From Candidatus Roizmanbacteria bacterium (GTDB lineage: Bacteria; Patescibacteriota; Microgenomatia; UBA1406; GWC2-37-13), in contig JACQCK010000005.1 of NCBI GenBank assembly GCA_016201695.1, positions 1-39,240 of the forward strand: a stretch of 39,240 bases of DNA, read 5' to 3'. Below, in pieces: positions 8,292 through 18,374 of this stretch (position 1 is the stretch's first letter; each line of letters opens with the position of its first letter). A program made the position numbers and the translations under genes. The notes beneath the pieces are model-generated. The model was not told the origin of the DNA, did no database searches, and saw only the letters and a program-made list of their open reading frames with translations.

Positions 8292-8927
8292 TCATTGATT
8301 GGCTGGAGTTGGTCCGTTGATCAATTGAATTAGCCGAACATTAAGATCGTAACTCAATGAATCACCCTGGATCTCGTTTCCATAGCCGGTCTCCGCAGTT
8401 GCCCAGTGTACAGTTACCGTTCGTTGCTCATTCGGTTGAAGAATGACTGGGGCTAAGGCATTCCAGTCGTTTCCAATCTTTGACTGGTTGGCCGTTGCCA
8501 AAGTTGAAGAGACCACATCTGTTCCATCTAGTGAAACATTGGCGGTAATGACACCCCCCAAATCACCTTCTTTATTCGGATCGTCACAGTTAGGCTCTGC
8601 CGTTTTTTCCTGATCGTTGGCGCAGCCATTCTCTTGATTTTGCAGATTTTGTAATCTAACTAATAACCGACCCGGTAAAGACCCGGTATTTTTTACGGTC
8701 CAGGTCTTGGTACCCGATATATTAGCGTTGTCGCCCAAATTTTCGATGACGAACGGCTCATTGACTTGACCGTTACTGTCTACATTAAGATCTAACGTCC
8801 CGACCTGGAAGCGGTTACTCGCCGCTGTCCTCGTTGCCACGAAATACGCGAGTGTCGCACCGACACCTAGCGCCAGTACTACCGAGATTACGGCAATGCT
8901 GACCCACAATCTTTTTTTATTCCTCAT
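8292..8927 (-). CDS. TasA/camelysin-like secreted protein (major copy)
   Basis: 211 residues. A basic N-terminus (MRNKKRLW), a hydrophobic segment (about 8-30, GVGATLAYF) and then AASNRFQVGTLDLNV (35-49) match the SipW-dependent signal sequence and mature start of the TasA/CalY/camelysin family. The mature part is beta-rich, with KTWTVKNTGSLPGRL near 75-90, as in these fibre-forming proteins. It is exported across the membrane and trimmed by the neighbouring SipW-like peptidase (inferred). It is the first gene of the cassette and has a clear promoter; a terminator-like hairpin follows, consistent with more substrate than enzyme being made. Confidence 0.8.
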   Translation of the reverse strand: MRNKKRLWVSIAVISVVLALGVGATLAYFVATRTAASNRFQVGTLDLNVDSNGQVNEPFVIENLGDNANISGTKTWTVKNTGSLPGRLLVRLQNLQNQENGCANDQEKTAEPNCDDPNKEGDLGGVITANVSLDGTDVVSSTLATANQSKIGNDWNALAPVILQPNEQRTVTVHWATAETGYGNEIQGDSLSYDLNVRLIQLINGPTPANQ

Positions 8928-8968
8928 AAAAATATACCTATAATTAATAACAAAATAGTAATAAATTA

Positions 8969-8997
8969 TGTATATATAATATATAGTATCTTGTCAA
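8969..8997 (-). promoter_or_regulatory. Sigma-70-type promoter of the TasA/SipW cassette
   Basis: On the minus strand TTGACA (8997-8992), 17-bp spacer, TATACA (8974-8969). The expected transcript start near 8962 gives a leader of about 35 nt with a weak AGGT ahead of the ATG at 8927. Confidence 0.7.
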
Positions 8998-9000
8998 GGG

Positions 9001-9368
9001 GTAAATAAAAATCGTGTTTATTGGTAAAAAAAGACGTTCATCGTAAACTGATAAATTTACCTGTCATTACAAATAAATTTATTAATACAATTAGCTTTAT
9101 CCTTGGTAAAATAAACTTGTCGGCAACACTTCGTAAACTAATATTACTTATAGTAGATTTAATCGGTATATTACAATTAACGTTATAATCTTTCTGTATC
9201 TTAGCTTCCTTTTTAGGCTAGGCGACCAAAAAATCGGGAAACCATAATTCTTACGTTGCCACAAATCAACTCGAGTTTTTAAATCACTGTCCTTTTTCAT
9301 TTCAGCTATTGAGTTAACTGCAATACAAGCTGTCACAGCAATCTGTTTTATTAAATATACTATAATAT
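9001..9368. other. AT-rich intergenic region, no gene supported
   Basis: About 370 bp upstream of the TasA cassette. A minus-strand frame crossing it is of odd composition and lacks support. A small inverted repeat GTAAA...TTTAC is seen near 9044-9061. No RNA gene is recognised. Confidence 0.5.
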
Positions 9369-9569
9369 ATGAATATTTTTCATGATAGAATTCGCTTTCT
9401 ACTCTCACAAAAACTTTTTTTGGATTCTTTAAATCGAGGGGGTGTCGAGCTCAACGACGGTTACTTGTCGTTTTACTTTAATGCACAATATGAACAGATT
9501 GAAAAAGAAAAGTTCAACCTGGCCGTGTTAACCGTAATGGACAACTTAGCGAACTCGAAGACAAGGTAA
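9369..9569 (+). CDS. Possible small protein, 66 aa
   Basis: A 66-residue open frame starting MNIFHDRIRFLLSQKL and ending LTVMDNLANSKTR. It is soluble and helical, with no family I recognise. A TATACT box (9356-9361) ends 7 nt before the ATG, the same arrangement seen before several larger genes in the window, which raises the chance that it is real. Its end faces the convergent PPDK-like gene with a 13-bp gap. Confidence 0.4.
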   Translation: MNIFHDRIRFLLSQKLFLDSLNRGGVELNDGYLSFYFNAQYEQIEKEKFNLAVLTVMDNLANSKTR

Positions 9570-9582
9570 GCATCAAGATATC

Positions 9583-12116
9583 CTAAACCTTACTTACCTC
9601 GTCAATATTAATGCCGTAAATAAACACCCAGTTCGATCCGTTTTCACTAATTCTTGCCTGGCCTTCAAGAGTAGGCGACGCATACTGCGAATGAGGAAAA
9701 ATCCCTTCCAAGGCGGCCAACCTTGCCCTCAAATCATATTTTTCTTCCCACTCCCTAATTTTTGTATTTATCAAAACTAAGAATTTAGTCGCTCCTTCAT
9801 CCTTATCTGCTTCGTCAGAGCTTCGAGTCTCATACTCGGTCCGGGGATCGTTTGGAGAAAAATGACTTCTTATTGGACCGACCGTTAGCGATAAGACACT
9901 CCCCGCCTCTGCTTCTCCGAGCAGTCTGAGTTTGGCTGTGCCCGGCATAACGGTCAGCGTTACCGATCCATCATTAACGGTATAGTTCCAAGCCGCATGT
10001 TCCTTCTCTTTATCCTTATTTAATTTATCCTTAGGAAATCGGCCGACAAATAGTTCGGTGACCACATGGTTATCGATTGGAGCACGAAGTGCCCGATACC
10101 CGTCGCTTTGGAAAAAAGCCGCCACTTCATCAGCCGTCGTAAACACTTTATAGGGTTCTTTTCCAGTCAATTCCGGAGAAAAACAAGTCCGAATGGAGAC
10201 ATCGTCTCCCGTCTTTAGACCGTTCAAAAGGAGATTCCTCACTGTTTCAGCATCGTCCGGCTTTACTACTTCGTAAGGTTCACAAATCGCCGCCGGTAGA
10301 ACCTGACTTTTTACATATTCCTGTCTCGCCTTCTCGGACTGATATAATCCCTTGGCATCAGTCAGCGCTTGCTTCGCAATTTGATGAAACTGATCGTACT
10401 TATCTTCACTAATGAGTCGGCGCCATTGATTAAGTTGCATGAATTGTAATATATTCTGTAACCTGTTTATTTCTTCGGCTGTCAGATCATAGGCATTTGT
10501 TCCTTGAGCATCGGGAATATCACCCGGAAAAAGTCTGACGGTGGAAGAAGAGGCGTCAAAAGTGACTGGCTGATAGTCGGTCAGACTGTCAATAACGCTT
10601 GTTGGGACGCCAATCGCAATCGGTATACGTCTGCGAAGACCAATCGCTTCAAGATGCCGGGTCAGATGTGAGCCGGGGCTGCCTACCGACGAAATAATGC
10701 CTAACAACTCGTGATCGGGAAAATCCGTATCGGTCACCGCGTCAAGACTTAAGGGGCCGGCGTAAATATAGCTTCCTCCATCTTTTAAAGAATGAGAAAT
10801 AGGGCCGCGGCTGATCCCTGGCGCGATTCTGCCTTGCCGACTGTTAAAAATCTCTGTTACTTTGGCAACCGCCAACGGGTCCAGGCCCGGGATTAATAAT
10901 CCTTCGACGTCAACCGGTGCCAGTATTTTTGTCATATCAGTTGAAGTAATCCCTAAGCCTATCATTTGTCTTACCCTGGCCAGATTTGAAAGCGGCGCCA
11001 GTCTTTTCTGTAACAACCCCAGACTCTTCTGGCGATATCAACACTAAATTCCAGATCAAAAACTCCGTGTGGACTTTTATTTTTAAAATGGCTAAGAACA
11101 TTCTCGATCTGGTCTTTGATGTCATCAGGAAAGTTGGCCAGTGTCACTGTAGTGTTGGTATTATCGCCAACGACTGATTTGCCTTGAGCGGCAGACCGGT
11201 AAGTGATTACCGGCTCATCACTAAATGTTTCCGGATCACGACTGATAATAACTCCCGATCCGCCTCCTACAACGTTCCCGAAAATTATTTCTGCAATAAT
11301 ACAGGCGGTTCCTTCTGAATCAGGAAGATTATTTTTGCTTCTAAAATCTTGCGCGTTTTTTGAGTCATAGGAAGTAAGAACCAGCCCAATTGCCATGTTG
11401 AGTTGCATATTCACGTCCTGTGGAAAGGCGACGCCGAATTTATCGTGATAAACACGTTTGGCCTCGTCTACCAAACTCATAAGCTGCGTCTCGCTCATTG
11501 CTTCCAACGGTAATCCTGCCTTTGTCTCGCTTATTCTTTCGTCCGACGTTATGCCTTGGCCCTCACTAATGTCGTTAATTAAATGGTAGTAAGCCTGAAG
11601 CGCCGGTTTTTTCCCGATTTTGTTCATCAGGGCTTTGATGGTTTTATCGTTTATGCCAACGTTAGTCACCGTCAGCATCGCCCCGGGCATTGAACGAATC
11701 GGAGAGCTTCTTACCGCTAAGATTAAGGGATTGTCGGGATTACCCAATTGCCGACCGATCGTCGTTTCAAGCCAGTCTGCCCCTTTTTCAAATTCAGCCT
11801 TTACCCGATCAGCCTTGTCCGCCGGCAGATTGCCCTGCGCTGACGAGTCTTGCCAGTATTGGCGGGTAAGAACAAAACCCGGCGGAACCGGTAGTCCGTC
11901 CGCCTTCATTTCGACTAATCCCAGGCCTTTTCCTCCGAAGAGTAAATGGAGAAAGCCGCCGGAATCACCCCAGTTTCGGCAAAGCGAAACGGCCTCGTCC
12001 AACGTTAAGACATATGGAAGGTCTCCCGTTTCCACTGCCTCTCTCGTCCGATCAACGTTTGCATCCGAAGGTAATTGTAGTTTTTCGTCGTTAACTAAAG
12101 GCTTTCGCATACGCAT
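9583..12116 (-). pseudogene. PPDK/PEP-synthase-like phosphotransferase, frameshifted
   Basis: Two overlapping minus-strand frames (12116-10971 and 11016-9583) together make one protein of about 844 residues. The first has the PPDK-type ATP-grasp region: FGGKGLGLVEMKADGLPVPPG (60-80), LAVRSSPIRSMPGAM (133-147) and IFGNVVGGGSGVIISRDP (278-295). The second holds a swivelling phosphohistidine domain: GSPGSHLTRH (phosphate-carrying His at residue 117 of that frame) followed by IPIAIGVPTS. Restoring one G in the G-run at 11020-11017 joins them as VWGLLQKR, the usual end of the ATP-grasp part. The last 300 residues do not resemble the PEP/pyruvate barrel, so the acceptor is unknown. The break may be real or a homopolymer sequencing error. 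Confidence 0.7.
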
Positions 12117-12229
12117 ATAAAGTCAGTTTCCCTGATATCAACGATTTTACCCACTATCATACTATAGGAACATAAATATAGCAACAGTCTGGCCTAATTC
12201 TGTTTTTTCTTACCCAGTATAAGAAGAGT

Positions 12230-13492
12230 TTAGAAAGAAATCGCGTCAAAAATGCGACTCATAAACGACTCGTCTATTTTTCTGATCTCACCCGTCTCGG
12301 CCGAAGTCAGTATTGTCTTTGGCAAAGCGACATTAAATATTCCTAATAATCTCTTATTGGCCACTCCTTGTATCTTAAATACCGCCTCGCCGTTTACTTG
12401 TGTCAGTTCGGTCTTTTGTTGAGCCTGTTCTCTGGCTGTCTGCGGATTTTTAGCTATCTCTGTTTGAACGCTGGTAATAATTTTTTTTGACAGCAGATTC
12501 TGGACCGCTTGTTTAGGTAAAACAGTGACTTTTTTGACGCCTGTTTCTGTCTCAACGGTCAGTTCGTTTGTCTGCGGATCAACCGAGAGAGGCAAATGTG
12601 TCTCTGCCTCAACTTCACCGTTTTTTAGTGCTATCGTATCGCCGGTTTTGTGCAGTTCCACCTCGCTTTTTTTTAAGGCTTCATTTACTTTTTCTAAGGC
12701 GTCATGCTCGTCGAGTTCGACTTCATTTTTGTCACCCTGTTTTGCCTTTATGATCGCTTTATCTCCCTCCAGCTTTATTCTAATTTTTGTGCCGGTTTTA
12801 CCAATATCGACCCGCAACTTGTTTTCCGTTTTGACCTCAAGCTTATCCTCAATTTTCATGCCGCTTATGCTTTTCTCTACTTTTTCTTTTTTTATCTCGT
12901 TTTCCTGGTTGATCGTATTGGCTTTTTGTTGTTCAGTCGTGTCAGACGCGGGTTGATTCAAAACGGTAAAAGTCACCGGATGACTCCAGGCACTGTTTAA
13001 CTCTGAACAGTGTTTGAAGTCTGCCTGGAACTGCTTGCCATCGGGTCCGGTACAGAGGACCCTCTTGTTGTCCGGGACCGGCGCGGCCGAGTTGCCTGCA
13101 CCAGTATTATCAACCGAACTGCCGTTGCCCGATGAAGAACCGGAGTTATTGCTGGTTGTATTGGAGGAGGAACCGCCACCACCTGGGCCACCGCCGGCTG
13201 GCGAGCCGGCGTTGCTTGAACCGCTGTTACCTGAATTATTGCTGGAACCGCCCGAATCGCGATGATCATCCCCGCCTTTACCTGATCCGCCATCGTCGCC
13301 TCCCTTGGCGAGGAATATCGGCCCGGTCGTTGTCCCCAAAACCTTGCTTTCAGCGCTAGATTTGTAGTTAGCCAGGACCGATAGAAATAAAAGAATCAAC
13401 GGCAGAATAATGACTAAGTAATGAAGGGAAAACTGATTACGGGAAAGCGGTCGTTGTCTGGTACGCCTTTTGTTTCGTGTTTTTCTTTGCAT
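12230..13492 (-). CDS. Membrane-anchored Gly/Ser-rich surface protein
   Basis: 420 residues. A very basic N-terminus (MQRKTRNKRRTRQR) precedes one hydrophobic segment (about 25-43), so the rest should lie outside the cell. Residues about 64-137 are low complexity, rich in Gly, Ser, Asn and Asp. A short part with two Cys (VLCTGPDGKQFQADFKHC) follows, then a charged Lys/Glu/Thr-rich region (about 185-330) with repeated beta-like KTGTKIRIKLEGDKAIIKA patterns and a compact end. No enzyme motif is seen. The function is unknown; a wall or surface linker is a guess. The start ATG directly follows a TATAAT with TTGACA upstream. Confidence 0.75.
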   Translation of the reverse strand: MQRKTRNKRRTRQRPLSRNQFSLHYLVIILPLILLFLSVLANYKSSAESKVLGTTTGPIFLAKGGDDGGSGKGGDDHRDSGGSSNNSGNSGSSNAGSPAGGGPGGGGSSSNTTSNNSGSSSGNGSSVDNTGAGNSAAPVPDNKRVLCTGPDGKQFQADFKHCSELNSAWSHPVTFTVLNQPASDTTEQQKANTINQENEIKKEKVEKSISGMKIEDKLEVKTENKLRVDIGKTGTKIRIKLEGDKAIIKAKQGDKNEVELDEHDALEKVNEALKKSEVELHKTGDTIALKNGEVEAETHLPLSVDPQTNELTVETETGVKKVTVLPKQAVQNLLSKKIITSVQTEIAKNPQTAREQAQQKTELTQVNGEAVFKIQGVANKRLLGIFNVALPKTILTSAETGEIRKIDESFMSRIFDAISF

Positions 13493-13497
13493 ATTAT

Positions 13498-13527
13498 AAT
13501 ATGCCCATAATCACTCAAATTTGTCAA
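13498..13527 (-). promoter_or_regulatory. Promoter of the Gly/Ser-rich surface protein gene
   Basis: TTGACA (13527-13522) and, 18 bp on, CATATT (13503-13498); alternative -10 boxes TATTAT and TATAAT follow at longer spacing. With the 18-bp spacing the transcript would start about at the ATG at 13492. Confidence 0.5.
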
Positions 13528-13582
13528 GTTAACTTATAACCGACATGGTACTTGCGGTTTTAGCCTTGATCTATCAGTTTGC

Positions 13583-13588
13583 TATAAT
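13583..13588 (+). promoter_or_regulatory. -10 box before the Nudix remnant
   Basis: TATAAT ends 10 nt before the ATG at 13599; no clear -35. Confidence 0.35.
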
Positions 13589-13598
13589 TTCTTAAATC

Positions 13599-13828
13599 AT
13601 GAATACCGATCCCATTAATATAAGTACGGCGGACAATCCCGTCGGCCGTTTTATGGTCGCGGCCGGGGCAGTCATCGAGCTAAACTCCACAAAAAAAAAT
13701 TCTGATTTTACAGCGCAGTCGCCAACTGGACTGGCAACCCTCTCAATGGGAAATCAGTTACGGTAGAATTGACCAGTTTGAAGACGCCGAAACCGGACTA
13801 AGGCGGGAACTATACGAAGAACTCGGGC
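13599..13828 (+). pseudogene. Nudix hydrolase remnant (frameshifted and truncated)
   Basis: From ATG 13599 the frame reads MNTDPINIS...GRFMVAAGAVIELNSTKK, the first strand of a Nudix domain. At a run of nine A (13691-13699) the coding frame shifts by one and continues as ILILQRSRQLDWQPSQWEIS and then a complete Nudix box, G at the start of GRIDQFEDAETGLRRELYEELG (Gx5Ex7REUxEExG). The similarity stops right after the box, where the sequence enters the 3' end of the opposite-strand PsbP-like gene. So the gene has lost its C-terminal half and carries a frameshift. It was probably an (d)NTP or related pyrophosphohydrolase. Confidence 0.7.
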
Positions 13829-14434
13829 CTACTCCACCGTTTCTTCGCCTTCGTCAACGACACTGTCTCCACCGCCGACTGAAGCGTTGTCGCCGGCCGC
13901 TGCGGGCGCCGTGAAGGTAAAAGAAGAAATAATCTTGTTGGTGGCGTCGAGCCAAACTGATTTATTACTCTGGTAATCGGTTGTCAGCAAAAAGATGACG
14001 CCCTGATCGATGGCGGCGGTCACCAGTTTGCCGTCAAGCGTTGTTTGCACAGCGTCAGCGCCACCGAGCTTCAACTTTTCCGGCTTAACCGGTTTCAGAT
14101 TGTTTTTTTGCAACCAATCGTCCAGTGATTTATATTTGCTGGTTTCGACATCAACCGTGATCGAACCTAAAAAATCAGACGAGCCGATGACCATTTTTGC
14201 GTAGACGTCTTCGTTTGCAGCTTCTTTTTTTTCAAGCTCAAGATTGTCAGGATACTGAAAGCTAAAACCGGACGGATCGGTAAATTCTTTAACCGAAGCT
14301 GATAAACGATTAACCGGAGAAACAACCGGCGTGGTTTTCTTCCCCTCCGGCACCCGGCGATATGTTTTTATTAGTAAGAACAGTACAACGGCCAGACTAA
14401 CGCCGATGGCCGGAATGATGACTTTCTTTTTCAC
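13829..14434 (-). CDS. Membrane-anchored PsbP-like protein
   Basis: 201 residues. One hydrophobic N-terminal segment (about 4-23, VIIPAIGVSLAVVLFLLI) anchors the protein, then a Pro/Thr linker and a domain starting FTDPSGFSFQYPDNLELEKK (about 51-70), a pattern common in bacterial PsbP-like/lipoprotein-type domains. The end is acidic and Gly-rich (VGGGDSVVDEGEETVE). It probably sits outside the membrane; function unknown. Start is the GTG at 14434, chosen because a TACTAT box lies 8 nt upstream with TTGTTT 17 bp before it. Confidence 0.65.
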   Translation of the reverse strand: MKKKVIIPAIGVSLAVVLFLLIKTYRRVPEGKKTTPVVSPVNRLSASVKEFTDPSGFSFQYPDNLELEKKEAANEDVYAKMVIGSSDFLGSITVDVETSKYKSLDDWLQKNNLKPVKPEKLKLGGADAVQTTLDGKLVTAAIDQGVIFLLTTDYQSNKSVWLDATNKIISSFTFTAPAAAGDNASVGGGDSVVDEGEETVE

Positions 14435-14442
14435 TAATTTTC

Positions 14443-14471
14443 ATAGTACGATATACCTTGTGAAAAAACAA
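14443..14471 (-). promoter_or_regulatory. Promoter placing the PsbP-like GTG start at +1
   Basis: TTGTTT (14471-14466), 17-bp spacer, TACTAT (14448-14443), then 8 nt to the GTG at 14434. This would give a leaderless transcript. Confidence 0.55.
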
Positions 14472-14491
14472 CTCGTATGTTACATTTTTGT

Positions 14492-14908
14492 ATGGCCCGA
14501 AAAAATCTGCTCGCCGTTTTTTTATTTTTTTTTATTTTTGTTTTCCAAGCCGAAGCCAAAGTCCTCCCGCGCTTTAAAACTACCAAGCGGGCGGCGGGCT
14601 ATGCCGGCGTCGTCGTCTCGCCTCGACTCCGAGCCGATCACCATGCCCTTGAAATATATTTCGGCAATGTCAATCGAGCCAAATCAATCGCCTATACTTT
14701 AAGTTACCAGACAAACGGCGTCGAACAGGGCGTAATTGGTTCAATCGATACGGCTTCGGGGGCAACGGCCAACCGTGAACTTTTATTTGGTACCTGTTCA
14801 AGTGGTGTCTGCCGCTTTCACGAAAATCTGGCCAATATGAAGCTCGAAGTTACCGCCGAACTGACGACGGGTAAAAAATCCATCCGCCGCTTCCGGATTA
14901 AGATATAA
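14492..14908 (+). CDS. Small secreted protein, unknown
   Basis: 138 residues from ATG 14492 (143 from ATG 14477). The N-terminus MARKNLLAVFLFFFIFVFQAEA is a classic signal peptide with an AxA-like cleavage site, so the protein is secreted. The mature part is beta-rich, basic and includes a close Cys pair in GTCSSGVC. I recognise no family. ATG 14492 is preferred because it gives a standard signal peptide with the basic residues directly before the hydrophobic core. Maf follows 5 nt downstream but has its own -10 box overlapping the end of this gene. Confidence 0.6.
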   Translation: MARKNLLAVFLFFFIFVFQAEAKVLPRFKTTKRAAGYAGVVVSPRLRADHHALEIYFGNVNRAKSIAYTLSYQTNGVEQGVIGSIDTASGATANRELLFGTCSSGVCRFHENLANMKLEVTAELTTGKKSIRRFRIKI

Positions 14909-14909
14909 T
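14904..14909 (+). promoter_or_regulatory. -10 box overlapping the stop of the secreted-protein gene
   Basis: TATAAT ends 4 nt before the GTG of maf (14914) and overlaps the preceding stop codon. Confidence 0.4.
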
Positions 14910-14913
14910 TACA

Positions 14914-15489
14914 GTGAAACGCATAATCCTTGCCTCCTCTTCGCCGCGACGGAAACAGATCCTGGAAATGATCGGGTTGAGCTTTGAGGTTGACCCAAGT
15001 AAAATCGCGGAAAAAATGGACGCCAAGATTGACCATCATTTATTGGCAAAACAACTTTCCCGTCAGAAAGCCCGGCACGTTGCCGAAAAATATAGTAACG
15101 CCCTGGTCATTGCCGCCGACACCTTTATTGTTTGTCAAAACGAGCGTCTCGGTAAAGCCCATACAGCCAGAGAGATACGCCGGATGCTAAAAAAACTAAG
15201 CGGCAGAGTTCACCGGGTCATCACCGGCTTTACTCTCATTGAGAAACCAAGCAACAAAAGCCTTTCCGATTCGGTCGAATCGCAAGTGTCGATAAAACCG
15301 TTGACCGACGACGATATCGAAGCTTATCTTAAAACTAAAGAACCGTTCGAAAAAGCCGGGGGTTATGCCATTCAAGGATACGGAGCATTATTTGTCGAAA
15401 AAATCGCCGGTGACTACTTTAATATTGTCGGACTACCGGTGTACCAGCTCGCCAAACGCCTGGCTGAATTTGGCATTAACGTTTTATAG
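14914..15489 (+). CDS. maf: Maf-type nucleoside triphosphate pyrophosphatase
   Basis: 191 residues, cytoplasmic. Maf proteins hydrolyse dTTP, UTP or modified nucleotides to monophosphates and PPi and are linked to septum control. The signature SSSPRRKQIL (8-17) is present at the N-terminus. The catalytic region IAADTFIV (about 67-74) and the AGGYAIQGYGA loop (about 147-157) follow, and the protein ends at the normal family length. The start is GTG 14914. The stop interlocks with the convergent metallo-beta-lactamase gene in TTATAG. Confidence 0.92.
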   Translation: MKRIILASSSPRRKQILEMIGLSFEVDPSKIAEKMDAKIDHHLLAKQLSRQKARHVAEKYSNALVIAADTFIVCQNERLGKAHTAREIRRMLKKLSGRVHRVITGFTLIEKPSNKSLSDSVESQVSIKPLTDDDIEAYLKTKEPFEKAGGYAIQGYGALFVEKIAGDYFNIVGLPVYQLAKRLAEFGINVL

Positions 15490-16293
15490 CTCAATCTGCC
15501 GACCGTCTTTCGTAACGATGACTGTTGACGGAGAGTTCTTTTCGATATATCTTGCCATTTCTTGTTCTCGACCTGAACACTGCGGATACATATGGGTCAG
15601 GGCGACCTTTTTAAAACGGCCAAGATTGGCCAGTTTGGCGATATCCTGCGGACATAAATGTAATCCGCCCCGCAACGTGCGCCGATCAGGAAACGAGCAT
15701 TCGACGGCGACGAGATCGGCATTCTTACCGAGGATTGATAAATTCTCGTCATAGCCCATGTCGCCGGAATACACAAATGACTTTCCTTCTGCGTCAAGCC
15801 GGAAAGCCACGCCGTCGTAGTGTCTGACCGGAAGGCAACTTACCCGCCATGACTTCTTCTCGAGAATCCGGCCGGTAGCCACTTCGTGCATATCCAAGAC
15901 TTTATCGACTTGCAGCATACCGGCCATATAACGCCAACGTTCGGTCTTTCGAAAAAGATCGTCGCTCCATTCCCGAAGATGCGCCGGTCCATAGACCGAG
16001 ATACCTTTGCCTTTCCCTATTTTTCCTGTCTTGATATCAAATAACCGGCTTTTCAAAAGGGCGATATAGTCCTGACAGTGGTCAATATGGTAATGAGAGA
16101 TAAAAAGATAGTCCGGGTGAAGACGCGTGTCATGACCCATCTGCTGCATCTTGGTCAGAGTACCGGGACCAATATCAAAAAGAAGCGTTTCCTTTTTTAA
16201 TTCAATGAAAAGCGAGGCGTAAGAACGGAATGCCTGACCCTTTTTCCGGGGATCAGGCATAATTGATCCGGTGCCAAGAAAAGTGATCTTCAT
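15484..16293 (-). CDS. Metallo-beta-lactamase-fold hydrolase, RNase Z-like
   Basis: 269 residues, cytoplasmic. The metal site is complete: SHYHIDH (His67, His69, Asp71, His72), LPVRHYDG (His near 157), YSGDMGYD (Asp near 178) and LTHMYPQC (His near 234). The N-terminal KITFLGTGS is typical of the RNase Z/ElaC and phosphodiesterase branch. RNase Z trims tRNA 3' ends, and several tRNAs here lack an encoded CCA, but the long exosite arm of RNase Z is not evident, so a cyclic-nucleotide or other phosphodiesterase is possible. It starts 4 nt after the groEL stop and is probably co-transcribed with groESL. Confidence 0.8.
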   Translation of the reverse strand: MKITFLGTGSIMPDPRKKGQAFRSYASLFIELKKETLLFDIGPGTLTKMQQMGHDTRLHPDYLFISHYHIDHCQDYIALLKSRLFDIKTGKIGKGKGISVYGPAHLREWSDDLFRKTERWRYMAGMLQVDKVLDMHEVATGRILEKKSWRVSCLPVRHYDGVAFRLDAEGKSFVYSGDMGYDENLSILGKNADLVAVECSFPDRRTLRGGLHLCPQDIAKLANLGRFKKVALTHMYPQCSGREQEMARYIEKNSPSTVIVTKDGRQIEL

Positions 16294-16297
16294 CGGT

Positions 16298-17968
<1,671 letters not shown>

Positions 17969-18277
17969 TTAATTGACAACAGCCATAACGTCTTTTTGTT
18001 CTATCAGAAGCCACTCTTCCCTCCCAACCTTGACTTCATTTCCGCCCCATTTTTTATAGAGAACCTTCTGCCCGACTTTGACTAGTATCGGCATGGTTTT
18101 TCCCTCGTCGTTAATAGCGCCCGGACCAACCGCCATTACTTCGCCCATCTGGGGTTTTTCTTTGGCGCTATCGGGAAGAACGATACCGGAAGCGGTCTTT
18201 GTCTCGCCTTCCAGAGGTTTGACCAATACATAATCGAAGAGAGGTTTGATTGAAAAACCGGTCGTGGTTTTTGCCAT
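17969..18277 (-). CDS. groES: Co-chaperonin GroES
   Basis: 102 residues, family-typical length. The protein caps the GroEL ring as a heptamer. Hallmarks are IKPLFDYVLVKPLEGETKTASGIVLPDSA (the last part being the mobile loop, about 18-35) and the C-terminal region KVLYKKWGGNEVKVGREEWLLIEQKDVMAVV. It is first in the groES-groEL-MBL operon. The 100 bp upstream show AT-rich -10-like stretches but no CIRCE repeat, so HrcA control is not supported here. Confidence 0.97.
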   Translation of the reverse strand: MAKTTTGFSIKPLFDYVLVKPLEGETKTASGIVLPDSAKEKPQMGEVMAVGPGAINDEGKTMPILVKVGQKVLYKKWGGNEVKVGREEWLLIEQKDVMAVVN

Positions 18278-18374
18278 AGACTTTTGTTAAATGAACTTAT
18301 AAAATGAAATTAGCTCTACTATTTATAATAAATAAAAACGATTTTGTCAAGTGGAAGTTTAGTCTGCTAATGAT

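Noticed and set aside
9148-9408. 86-codon minus-strand frame upstream of the TasA cassette
   Set aside because: Odd composition and overlap with the small plus-strand gene that has a well-placed -10 box.
12525-12956. 143-codon plus-strand frame opposite the Gly/Ser-rich protein gene
   Set aside because: Ser/Phe-rich shadow of the real minus-strand gene, produced by its Lys/Glu-rich codons.
18278-18374. CIRCE operator upstream of groES
   Set aside because: I looked for TTAGCACTC-N9-GAGTGCTAA and found nothing close.
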